Below are positions 8,257 to 14,478 of a DNA stretch of 64,000 nt, piece after piece. The stretch spans positions 62,001-126,000 of the forward strand of contig NZ_CP145607.1 of the NCBI RefSeq assembly GCF_036884275.1, in the 5' to 3' direction. The position numbers and the translations under genes were made by a program. This DNA is from Sphingomonas kaistensis. GTDB taxonomy: Bacteria; Pseudomonadota; Alphaproteobacteria; Sphingomonadales; Sphingomonadaceae. Every line of letters begins with the position of its first letter. Position 1 is the first letter of the stretch. The notes beneath the pieces are model-generated. The model was given only the letters and a program-made list of their open reading frames with translations. It had not been told where the DNA came from and searched no databases.

Positions 8257-8775
8257 TCAGGTCTTCCGTGGCACGCGCCTCATCATGATGACTCTTTCGA
8301 CCTCGAAGCCGCGTCTCTCAAAAAAACGGTGAGCGCCCGAGTTTGCTTCCCAATGATCTAATCCAATTTCGGTGATGCCGCGTTCTCGGGCGTGCTGATA
8401 GGCCCAGTTAAGAAGCGCCGTAGCCACTCCTTGTTCTCGAGCCTGGTGCTCTACCACTAAATGGTGGACGTAGAGGCGAGCGAACGCATTGGTGAAAGGT
8501 GACGCAGGTCGCACCTGTTCTTCCACCCAGATATAGCCAGTCGCGCCTTGAGCAGTCTCGCAAATCCCGAAGACATTTTCCGTAAGCTGCAAAATCCTGG
8601 AAAGATAGGCCTCTACCTTCTCCACCTCTGGCGAAGCTTGGAAGCGATCGGGGTATAGCGTCACGTGCAGTGTCTGAACTGCTGCGTTTAAGCGAGCCAA
8701 GATAGGAGCATCGGTCACAAGTGCTCGACGCACGCGAGGAATGCCGATTTGCTCCAAGGCGGTCCCGTCGGTCAT
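8257..8775 (-). CDS. GNAT family N-acetyltransferase
   Basis: 172 residues with a GNAT fold. The acetyl-CoA binding region is LVVEHQAREQGVATALLNWA (a variant of the R/Q-x-x-G-x-G/A loop), followed by IGLDHWEANSGAHRFFERRG, the typical beta5/alpha4 part where a late Asn packs near CoA. The acceptor substrate is unknown. It is a stand-alone gene bracketed by repeat copies 6 and 7, with upstream start at ATG 8775. Confidence 0.88.
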   Translation of the reverse strand: MTDGTALEQIGIPRVRRALVTDAPILARLNAAVQTLHVTLYPDRFQASPEVEKVEAYLSRILQLTENVFGICETAQGATGYIWVEEQVRPASPFTNAFARLYVHHLVVEHQAREQGVATALLNWAYQHARERGITEIGLDHWEANSGAHRFFERRGFEVERVIMMRRVPRKT

Positions 8776-8796
8776 AGATCATAGCTTATTCTAGGG

Positions 8797-8824
8797 TGTT
8801 TCCGCTTTCCACCCATTGCTGACG
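8797..8824. repeat. 28-bp palindromic repeat, copy 7 (imperfect)
   Basis: Reads tgtttccgctttccaccc then attgctgacg; the outer bases of both arms are changed. It lies between the divergent GNAT and YunG-like genes. Confidence 0.7.
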
Positions 8825-8839
8825 TTCAGTGTCCGTGAG

Positions 8840-9229
8840 ATGTTCGGCAACATGGAGAGTGTTATTGCCCTTGAAAAGCGATTGAGAACCGCCTGGTCGA
8901 GTAGGACAGCCTCAACTTGGACAGAGAAGAATCCGGCACGTGGGCAATGCAGCGTCACCTCACTTGTTGTTCAAGATCTGCTCGGAGGCAGTATTCTTAA
9001 GACTAGGGTTGGTCTGCAATGGCACTTTTACAATTCGGTCGGCGGTAGGCGCCTTGACCTGACGGCGAGCCAATTCAAAGAGGCGATCGTCTATGACGAT
9101 CTCCCCGGATCGCGCGATGAAGCTCTAAGTGACACCTCGATCGAGCAGTATGAGGCACTCAGAAGTGGGCTGGAGCTGCCGACATGGGCAACTTGGCGAT
9201 GTCCGCTTCCCACCCATTGCGGACATTAG
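8840..9229 (+). CDS. YunG-like protein
   Basis: About 129 residues. The middle carries the YunG-type signature NPARGQCSVTSLVVQDLLGG, then HFYNSVGGRRLDLTASQF, a pattern I recall from Bacillus YunG and related proteins; their biochemical role is not established. Starts at ATG 8840 or 8852 are possible; the earlier frame only reads repeat copy 7. The last nine residues (CPLPTHCGH) and the stop are encoded by repeat copy 8, so the native C-terminus was probably replaced when the repeat inserted. It converges on the DUF4304 gene, with stop codons overlapping. Confidence 0.7.
   Translation: MFGNMESVIALEKRLRTAWSSRTASTWTEKNPARGQCSVTSLVVQDLLGGSILKTRVGLQWHFYNSVGGRRLDLTASQFKEAIVYDDLPGSRDEALSDTSIEQYEALRSGLELPTWATWRCPLPTHCGH
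9199..9226. repeat. 28-bp palindromic repeat, copy 8
   Basis: Reads atgtccgcttcccaccca then ttgcggacat, with both arms perfect. It forms the 3' end of the YunG-like gene and abuts the stop of the opposing DUF4304 gene. Confidence 0.9.
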
Positions 9230-9876
9230 AAGAGGTGCCTCGTCAACGGCGGTAGACGCAGTGCTTCACGCTGGCGCTCGATTGATGACATGACTTCTCC
9301 TCGCAAGCAGGTTGGGCCGCTCAGAAGCTGCATCATCCGCTCGGCTGCTGAGTGGAGTAAGGAACCGGTGGGCGCTCGACTGTCGAGGATGGCGGTGAAC
9401 GATCTCCTTGCTTCCTCGGTTCTACCGGTGAGCGCCGCCGCCACACCCGCGTTGTAGTCGCTCCAGCCGGGGTGCATGTGCTGCTGCCCGCCATCTGCTT
9501 GCGCCGTCTCCAGCAAAACGTCGGCAGCTTTGCTCAAGGTAGCGAACAACTCGGCCAGCCGCTGAGCTTCAACCGCTGCGCTTTTAACGAGCTGGGCGGC
9601 AGCGCGTGTGAACTGGTCATCCGTCGCGTATTCGACATGCTCCATGATCCGCCCGCCGAAGTCGAGGCTCAGCGAGCCAATCTTCGACCAAAGCCAGTGA
9701 GCGGCGACATTGAGATAGCTGCCCTTGCTCCACGCGCTTGGTTGAAACTCAACGATGGTCAGCCACCAGCCGTGATCGGCAATCCATGTGCGAGATCGAC
9801 CCTTTCGCTTAAAACCGAGCGGCTCAAGCGCTGCTTTGGCAGCATCAGCGATTATCCTGTCGTGTGTTCCCGGCAT
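9226..9876 (-). CDS. DUF4304 domain protein
   Basis: The start is at ATG 9876, with GGAGG five bases upstream (an upstream in-frame ATG only translates repeat copy 9). The 216-residue product opens with a DUF4304 pattern: LEPLGFKRKGRSRTWIADHGWW followed by a beta strand and FQPSAWSKGSYLNV. The C-terminal half is helical. DUF4304 proteins are of unknown function and are sometimes seen among toxin-immunity neighbourhoods; no toxin is visible here. It converges on the YunG-like gene with overlapping stops inside the repeat edge. Confidence 0.75.
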   Translation of the reverse strand: MPGTHDRIIADAAKAALEPLGFKRKGRSRTWIADHGWWLTIVEFQPSAWSKGSYLNVAAHWLWSKIGSLSLDFGGRIMEHVEYATDDQFTRAAAQLVKSAAVEAQRLAELFATLSKAADVLLETAQADGGQQHMHPGWSDYNAGVAAALTGRTEEARRSFTAILDSRAPTGSLLHSAAERMMQLLSGPTCLRGEVMSSIERQREALRLPPLTRHLF

Positions 9877-9908
9877 GTGCCCTCCAGCCCAGAGCCTACG
9901 CAGACCGA

Positions 9909-9936
9909 ATGTCCCCTTTCCACCCATTGCGGACAT
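9909..9936. repeat. 28-bp palindromic repeat, copy 9
   Basis: Reads atgtcccctttccaccca then ttgcggacat. Its last base is the first base of the stop codon of the gene at 9936-10253. Confidence 0.85.
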
Positions 9937-10253
9937 CATGGTTGCCGCTGCTCACCTTCGAACAAAGATACGATCGCTGGATCTCGTCGGGTGCCTAGAG
10001 CCAGGTAGATGGCGTTCGCAGCAGCGTTAACCGCCGACCAGCGATCATGGAGGCGCTCGCAGCCCAAGCCTTCCCAGAAGCTCTTGAATGGCCACAGAGG
10101 CAGGACACTGTCGGCGCCTCGGTGTCTCAGCCATGCGAGAGCAAGGGCCAGCCCTCGAGTGCGGCGGACAGGACCAAGGTGGGAGGCAGCAGCTGCCTCC
10201 TCGATAGCTTCCAAGGCTAGTTTGCGTAGGTGGTCCTCATCGATTCGCTGCAT
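9936..10253 (-). CDS. hypothetical protein
   Basis: 105 residues, starting ATG 10253. The N-terminal half is helical (DEDHLRKLALEAIEEAAAA). The middle has an aromatic patch (LWPFKSFWEGLG) and the C-terminal half resembles a helix-rich packing domain. No family recognised. Its stop codon touches repeat copy 9. The balanced composition makes it likely real despite its size. Confidence 0.5.
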   Translation of the reverse strand: MQRIDEDHLRKLALEAIEEAAAASHLGPVRRTRGLALALAWLRHRGADSVLPLWPFKSFWEGLGCERLHDRWSAVNAAANAIYLALGTRRDPAIVSLFEGEQRQP

Positions 10254-10323
10254 GAGATCTGAAGAACGTATAGGGAACGATCAAGCAAGCCTGACATCGT
10301 CCTCAAAGCCAGCCATCGCCTGG

Positions 10324-10947
10324 CTACAGCTCTAGAGCCTCTGACAACTCCAGCGCATCATCGACCTCAACCCCGAGGTATCTGACCGTGCTTTCCAGCT
10401 TCGTGTGGCCTAGCAGCAGCTGGCAGGCACGGAGATTGCCGGTCTTCTTGTAGAGCAAGGACACCTTGGTTCGCCTCATGCTGTGGGTGCCATAGGCACT
10501 CGGATCCAGATCGATAAGCGTAATCCAGCGGTCAACAAGCCGAGCATACTGCCGAGTGCTCAGGTGAGCTCCTTGCTTCTTCCTGCTTGGGAACAGCCAG
10601 TCGCCAGGTCCGAGGCCCTTCCGCTCTATCCAGCCGGCGACCGACCTACGGGTCTGTTCGGTAACTTCGAACTGCACGGGCCGCCCGGTCTTGCGCTGCA
10701 GGATCATGACGCGCGATCGGACCCCGGAGGCGGAGACAAGGTCCGAGACCTTCAATGCCACCAGATCACAGCCTCGCAGCTTGCTGTCGAGCGCAAGGTC
10801 AAACAGCGCGAGGTCTCTTGCCCTAAGAGCAACCTGAAGTCGGATGCGAATGCCCCAGACATATACCGGCTTGAGCGCCAGCTTCGCGCCAGTCGTCCTT
10901 GCGCCGGCGCGGGGCCGCCACGGCACTTGTGAGTGAATGTCGAGCAT
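10324..10947 (-). CDS. short tyrosine recombinase (catalytic domain only)
   Basis: 207 residues, about half the usual integrase length, consisting almost wholly of the catalytic domain. All active-site positions are present: Arg58 (SKLRGCDL), Lys86 (LQRKTGRP), His155 and Arg158 (THSMRRTK), His181 (LLGHTKL) and nucleophile Tyr190 (TVRYLGVE). It lacks an Arm-type DNA-binding domain and most of a core-binding domain. GGAGG sits 6 bp before ATG 10947. Short recombinases of this shape are widespread in proteobacterial accessory DNA; targets are not known. Lying inside the repeat-rich region, it is a candidate for rearranging it, though no direct evidence links them. Confidence 0.9.
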   Translation of the reverse strand: MLDIHSQVPWRPRAGARTTGAKLALKPVYVWGIRIRLQVALRARDLALFDLALDSKLRGCDLVALKVSDLVSASGVRSRVMILQRKTGRPVQFEVTEQTRRSVAGWIERKGLGPGDWLFPSRKKQGAHLSTRQYARLVDRWITLIDLDPSAYGTHSMRRTKVSLLYKKTGNLRACQLLLGHTKLESTVRYLGVEVDDALELSEALEL

Positions 10948-10993
10948 TTAAGCCTCCAGCGATTGCTGAAGAGCTACGGTCTAGACGACCTCA

Positions 10994-11021
10994 GTGTCCG
11001 CAATGGGTGGAAAGCCGACAT
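10994..11021. repeat. 28-bp palindromic repeat, copy 10
   Basis: Reads gtgtccgcaatgggtgg then aaagccgacat, the opposite orientation to copies 2-9. Confidence 0.85.
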
Positions 11022-11057
11022 GGGCCACGACGACCAACTTCGGCTTGCAGGCGCTGC

Positions 11058-11375
11058 TCAGCGGATCATGAGATAAACGACGCCCAAGATTACGAATGGC
11101 GCCAAGGTGGCAGCGGCTCTGGTCACGCGACCGCTGCGAGCCGCAGTCTTTCGCCCGGCAATCGCCTGCACGAGAGCCTCAAGCAGAACCGCCATTCTAC
11201 CCTCCAATTGTCGAGCCAATTCACCGAGGATTGGGAAACGTCCGAAGGTACGCAATGGGTAGCGAGCATCATCAACCGGCATTGTTACGGCCCCCGACCG
11301 CAATGTGCCGTTGGTCGAAACAGTCGGCTCATCTGTCAGCCGCCACTGGTCGGCAATGTTGCTCCCGCTACACAT
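11058..11375 (-). CDS. hypothetical protein with C-terminal membrane anchor
   Basis: The frame is open from 11480, but ATG 11375 gives a sensible 105-residue protein: a soluble N-terminal part, an amphipathic middle (LGELARQLEGRMAVLLEAL) and one C-terminal membrane helix (ATLAPFVILGVVYLMI). Upstream residues in the longer reading are low-quality (Arg/Ser/Pro-rich). No family recognised. It is divergent from the three-gene membrane cluster that starts at 11482. Confidence 0.4.
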   Translation of the reverse strand: MCSGSNIADQWRLTDEPTVSTNGTLRSGAVTMPVDDARYPLRTFGRFPILGELARQLEGRMAVLLEALVQAIAGRKTAARSGRVTRAAATLAPFVILGVVYLMIR

Positions 11376-11481
11376 CCGCTTACTCGCCGAAGGAGCAGGG
11401 CATGGTTCGTGGTGGCTTTCTCGACGCTGAGAACTCGGAGACGGGCCGTAGCGATTGCGACGGCCTGTTTGGAGCGGCACG

Positions 11482-11823
11482 ATGATGGCCGGCTATCGCT
11501 CGGATCCTGGCGCGTTTGCGACTCCGGCGGAGCGGCGCTTCGCCTTCGCGGCCGTCGCTATCGCGCTGCTGACGGCGTTCCTGGCTCTTCTCGACGCGGG
11601 CGTCTTTCCTTCGCTGAGCGCCTGGCAAGACAAGTTCACCACTGTCGGACCCCTCCTGTGGATCTTCGCCGGAATCATGTGGCTGCGGGCCGGGCAGCCG
11701 CAGCCCGACGATCGCCTTAGGCCCCGCGCAGCCCGTCGCTGGGCGATCGGGTATACCATCCTCGGCTTTGTCATTACTCCTCTCCCACTTGTCAGCGACC
11801 TGCTGCTGGAGATCGCGCGATGA
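11482..11823 (+). CDS. small membrane protein, first of an overlapping trio
   Basis: 113 residues starting ATG 11482, with GGAG 7 bp upstream. It has two or three membrane helices (FAAVAIALLTAFLALLDAG; WIFAGIMWLRAG; IGYTILGFVITPLPLVSDLL). The stop overlaps the start of the next gene by ATGA (11820-11823), so translation is coupled. No domain recognised. The three genes form one unit of small polytopic proteins, probably a membrane complex. Confidence 0.65.
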   Translation: MMAGYRSDPGAFATPAERRFAFAAVAIALLTAFLALLDAGVFPSLSAWQDKFTTVGPLLWIFAGIMWLRAGQPQPDDRLRPRAARRWAIGYTILGFVITPLPLVSDLLLEIAR

Positions 11824-12167
11824 GTTACCGCACCTCCACCTACGATCCGCAGGCGTCGACGCTGGGCCCGCCAGCGCGCCCCTATAATCGGACGCAATGG
11901 TTCGGCGTTTTCCTCGACATCGTGGGCACCGTCGTCATCGGTCTTTACTGGGCCGGACGGCTTGGCTGGATCGAGCCCGTGCTTGGCAGCCCGGCCGCCG
12001 GTTTCCTGCTGCTTGGTGCGGGCGCGATCCTCGTCCACTCGCGCCGCGGACCCGGCCGCGTGATGACGAGCGCCGAGCAACGGCAGGGTCTATGGTGGCT
12101 ATTCGGCAGCTTGTTCGTCGGCGGGCTCATCGTTGCCGTGATCGTCCTTATCGGCGGCGTCTCGTGA
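11820..12167 (+). CDS. small membrane protein, second of the trio
   Basis: 115 residues: a ~30-residue Pro/Thr-rich cytosolic N-terminus, then helices around FGVFLDIVGTVVIGLYWAG, GFLLLGAGAILVHS and FGSLFVGGLIVAVIVLIGG. It starts in an ATGA overlap with the gene before and ends in a GTGA overlap with the one after (12164-12167). No family recognised. Confidence 0.65.
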   Translation: MSYRTSTYDPQASTLGPPARPYNRTQWFGVFLDIVGTVVIGLYWAGRLGWIEPVLGSPAAGFLLLGAGAILVHSRRGPGRVMTSAEQRQGLWWLFGSLFVGGLIVAVIVLIGGVS

Positions 12168-12481
12168 CCTCCTGGCAGCCCTCGCGCCGCCACCGCGCCC
12201 TCGCCACGGTCCTGGCGCTCGCCTTGGCCTTTGGCGGAGCTGCGCTGACCCTTTGGCTCGGCGTTGCCGGAAGCCGAGCCTTCGGCGATATCGCTGGCCG
12301 CGACGGCGTTCAGATCAGCCCCATCTCGGGCCTGCTGCTGGTCGTCGCGTCGCTGCTCCTCATGTTGGCTCGTCAGCAGGAGGCAAAGAGGAAGGGTGCC
12401 GCCCCAGTTCTCAAGCTTTTCGCCGTCGCCCTGGCCCTGACCAGTCTAGTGTTCCTGGCTCTGCCTTTCTTCGTCGGCTGA
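12164..12481 (+). CDS. small membrane protein, third of the trio
   Basis: 105 residues. The GTG start at 12164 shares bases with the preceding stop (GTGA), which fixes the start despite a longer open frame upstream. Three helices: LATVLALALAFGGAALTLWL, ISGLLLVVASLLLMLA and LFAVALALTSLVFLALPFFVG, with a Lys/Arg-rich loop (RQQEAKRKG) between the second and third. No family recognised. A palindrome-derived repeat cluster follows within 10 bp. Confidence 0.62.
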   Translation: MTSWQPSRRHRALATVLALALAFGGAALTLWLGVAGSRAFGDIAGRDGVQISPISGLLLVVASLLLMLARQQEAKRKGAAPVLKLFAVALALTSLVFLALPFFVG

Positions 12482-12487
12482 CCTGCA

Positions 12488-12505
12488 CTTCCGCTTTCGC
12501 GGACA
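12488..12505. repeat. internally deleted copy of the palindromic repeat
   Basis: The sequence ttccgctttcgcggacac joins the left part and right arm of the 28-bp family with the central bases missing, giving an almost perfect short hairpin. Confidence 0.55.
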
Positions 12506-12539
12506 CTCTTCAGCATGTTGTAGAGGGCCCGCCGTGCGA

Positions 12540-12567
12540 ATGTCCGCCATGGGTGGATAGCGGACGC
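12540..12567. repeat. 28-bp palindromic repeat, copy 11
   Basis: Reads atgtccgccatgggtgg then atagcggacgc. It directly precedes the GC-rich hairpin cluster. Confidence 0.8.
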
Positions 12568-12576
12568 TAGATCTGC

Positions 12577-12720
12577 CCTTCTCCCGCCTGCGGGAGAAGG
12601 TGGCCCGAAGGGCCGGATGAGGGGTGCGGCACAGGGCGCCGTGCGACCGCGTTGCGGTCGCACCCTCACCCTCCCACCGCTGTGCGGCGGGGCCCTCCCT
12701 CTCCCGCAGGCGGGAGAGGG
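12577..12720. repeat. composite REP-like cluster of GC-rich hairpins
   Basis: Four hairpins follow one another: CCTTCTCCCG/CGGGAGAAGG at 12577-12600, ggcccgaagggcc at about 12602-12614, tgcgaccgc/gcggtcgca at about 12640-12661, and a ccctctcccgc/cgggagaggg hairpin ending at 12720. The first and last are related in inverted orientation. This is a second repeat family common in GC-rich proteobacteria, here sandwiched between copies 11 and 12 of the 28-bp palindrome. Confidence 0.8.
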
Positions 12721-12725
12721 CTCGA

Positions 12726-12753
12726 ACGTCCGCTATGGGTCGGAAGCAGACCC
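12726..12753. repeat. 28-bp palindromic repeat, copy 12 (degraded right arm)
   Basis: Reads acgtccgctatgggtcgg then aagcagaccc. It abuts the REP-like cluster. Confidence 0.7.
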
Positions 12754-12765
12754 TACGTCAGGCGC

Positions 12766-13056
12766 TCAGCGCGGCAATGCGGCAATCAGAAGAGCCAACG
12801 GCAGAACAGGGGAGAAAAGCCAGAACCACCGCCGCGCTGGGGTTAGCTCAGGATTGCGGCCCCGCGCTGCTCCGAACAAGCAGAGAGGCGGAAGTGCTAC
12901 TGCTGCCAGCAAGACGACGAGAGCGCCGAGACCCCCAAAGCCCAACAACAACAAGCCTGTCGCGCTTCCAAAGACAGCAAGAGCAGAGAAACAGAACGCT
13001 GGAAGCGCAAGCGCAATCAAAAGATTGGAAGCGACTCTCGTTGGTGCGAGCGACAT
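12766..13056 (-). CDS. hypothetical membrane protein
   Basis: About 96 residues from ATG 13056 with four hydrophobic segments (LLIALALPAFCFSALAVFG, GLLLLGFGGLGALVVLLAA, PPLCLFGAA and LFSPVLPLALLIAAL). The frame continues upstream only through repeat copy 13. No ribosome binding site is evident, so the exact start is unsure. No family recognised. Confidence 0.5.
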   Translation of the reverse strand: MSLAPTRVASNLLIALALPAFCFSALAVFGSATGLLLLGFGGLGALVVLLAAVALPPLCLFGAARGRNPELTPARRWFWLFSPVLPLALLIAALPR

Positions 13057-13082
13057 AGGAGAAGGTATCGGCCAAACGCGAG

Positions 13083-13110
13083 ATGTCCGCAATGGGTGGA
13101 AAGCGGACAT
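13083..13110. repeat. 28-bp palindromic repeat, copy 13 (matches consensus)
   Basis: Reads atgtccgcaatgggtgga then aagcggacat. The arms ATGTCCGC and GCGGACAT are exact reverse complements around a 12-bp centre aatgggtggaaa. This copy is used as the reference for the family. Confidence 0.95.
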
Positions 13111-13115
13111 TAGCC

Positions 13116-13565
13116 TCAGAAGGGTGCGGGCACTTTGTATGTCATGGACACTTGTTCGATGTCGCCGTTGAAGCCCAGAACCACCTCTATGTCCCAGTAT
13201 AGCTGACCCAGTCCCTTTGGTGCGTAGGCAAGTTTAAAAGGCTGCCAAAGACGATTGTCGGTGCGGACTCTTTCTATCTTCCAAACTTTGTCGAAGGGCA
13301 CCGCTAAGAAAGCTTCGCGCGGTGAGATCCTTGCAGCTTCAGACGAGGCAACCGAGCCAGCCAAGAGTTCAAAGGTTAGGACTTCGCCTGCCGCTAATCG
13401 CCTCTGCGCGTCCTTTACTCTGGCGAGTAGTGAATCCGCCTCGGGCGTCCCTAAGCCACTTAGCTGGCGAGTGGCCGGAGGAGCAATTACGGGCGTGCGC
13501 TGCGCATTGCCCTCAGTGCAGTGGGCAGACATCAACACGAAGACCAGGAGATGCAGCGGGCGCAT
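13116..13565 (-). CDS. hypothetical secreted protein
   Basis: The start at ATG 13565 gives a signal peptide (RPLHLLVFVLMSAHC) and has gaagag-type pairing just upstream; the longer in-frame extension reads repeat copies 14a and 14b. The mature ~130 residues contain a helical segment (ADSLLARVKDAQRRLAAGE) and a beta-rich C-terminus ending SMTYKVPAPF. No family recognised. Confidence 0.55.
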   Translation of the reverse strand: MRPLHLLVFVLMSAHCTEGNAQRTPVIAPPATRQLSGLGTPEADSLLARVKDAQRRLAAGEVLTFELLAGSVASSEAARISPREAFLAVPFDKVWKIERVRTDNRLWQPFKLAYAPKGLGQLYWDIEVVLGFNGDIEQVSMTYKVPAPF

Positions 13566-13590
13566 AGCTCTCTTCTCGACCATCTGCTGA

Positions 13591-13618
13591 ACGTCCGCAA
13601 TGGGTCGAACGCGGACAT
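13591..13618. repeat. 28-bp palindromic repeat, copy 14a
   Basis: Reads acgtccgcaatgggtcg then aacgcggacat; it is the first of a same-orientation pair separated by 9 bp. Confidence 0.9.
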
Positions 13619-13627
13619 TCGCTCGGA

Positions 13628-13655
13628 ACGTCCGCTTTGGGTGGAAAGCGGACAT
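13628..13655. repeat. 28-bp palindromic repeat, copy 14b
   Basis: Reads acgtccgctttgggtgg then aaagcggacat. Second of the pair. Confidence 0.9.
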
Positions 13656-13687
13656 TCCCGTAAGGTCTGCATGAAGTAGAGCGCGCA

Positions 13688-13972
13688 TCAAGTCGCAGTG
13701 CGACTCTCCATTCTTTCGCGGCTCAAGCTATAGCCAATAAGCGCCATCAGCGCCCACGGCAGCGCAAAGGGTAACGCAAATACAATCGCAATTACGATTG
13801 ATGTGGGGCTTACCCAGTCAGCCCAAGCAATCGTGTATGAAATGACTGGTAACACGCCCCATAACGTAATTGCGAATCGTCGCCAGCGGCGCGCCGGCAA
13901 GTAGCCAATAATGAAGGCTCCGAACCCAACACATAGCGCAGCAGCTACCACTTCGATGATCATATCGGACAA
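13688..13972 (-). CDS. hypothetical small membrane protein
   Basis: 94 residues from ATG 13972 (a second ATG at 13963 is possible). Three helices: IIEVVAAALCVGFGAFIIGYL, FAITLWGVLPVISYTIAWA and IVIAIVFALPFALPWALMAL, with a charged tail (SRERMESRTAT). No family recognised. It is bracketed by repeat pairs 14 and 15. Confidence 0.6.
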   Translation of the reverse strand: MSDMIIEVVAAALCVGFGAFIIGYLPARRWRRFAITLWGVLPVISYTIAWADWVSPTSIVIAIVFALPFALPWALMALIGYSLSRERMESRTAT

Positions 13973-13991
13973 GGGTACGCTCGCAATCTCA

Positions 13992-14019
13992 CTGTCCGCA
14001 ATGGGTCGGACTTAGACAT
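13992..14019. repeat. 28-bp palindromic repeat, copy 15a
   Basis: Reads ctgtccgcaatgggtcgg then acttagacat; first of a same-orientation pair 9 bp apart. Confidence 0.8.
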
Positions 14020-14028
14020 TCGGGCTTG

Positions 14029-14056
14029 ATGTCCGCAATGGGTGGAAAACGGACAC
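14029..14056. repeat. 28-bp palindromic repeat, copy 15b
   Basis: Reads atgtccgcaatgggtgg then aaaacggacac. Confidence 0.85.
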
Positions 14057-14478
14057 AACGCGCCGCAGGCCAGAACGCTGATATCCGGTGCCATTGAGGT
14101 CAGATCGTCAGCGCTTGCCCCCGCCAGCGAGCCGTGCAACCAATGCAGCTGGCGGCCCGGCGTGCCGATGAGAACCGGGTCGCCATCCCTTCATGGTGGC
14201 GAAGAAGCTAGTAGCTTTTCAGCGGGTCAGGAGCCGGGGAACGCTTGGCAAGCGCTCAACCCGGCTCACTCCCAACTGCCCTGCGGCTTACCGAGCGGGA
14301 GCGGCGCCGATTTACGGCAGGGCGACGTTGTCTGCAATGTTCTCGATGTCGGATACCGATCCATTTTTGACAGATCGCAGTCTCAACTGTCCATCAGCGA
14401 GAAGGTCTGGACCGGAAGCCACCCTTATCGCTCTTCGTCGAACTAGGTTAAAAGGAGCGGCAATCGAGGGAGGCCTCA
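14057..14478. other. gene-free stretch upstream of the serine recombinase
   Basis: About 420 bp with no convincing gene in any frame. As the region just before a large serine recombinase gene it is a natural place for an attachment site and the recombinase promoter, but I see no duplicated core sequence that would prove it. Confidence 0.35.

Noticed and set aside
13056..13691. N-terminal extensions such as MSAFHPLRTS and MSAFHPKRTF on several small proteins
   Set aside because: These residues are just the translated 28-bp palindrome; downstream starts with signal peptides or ribosome binding sites are more credible.
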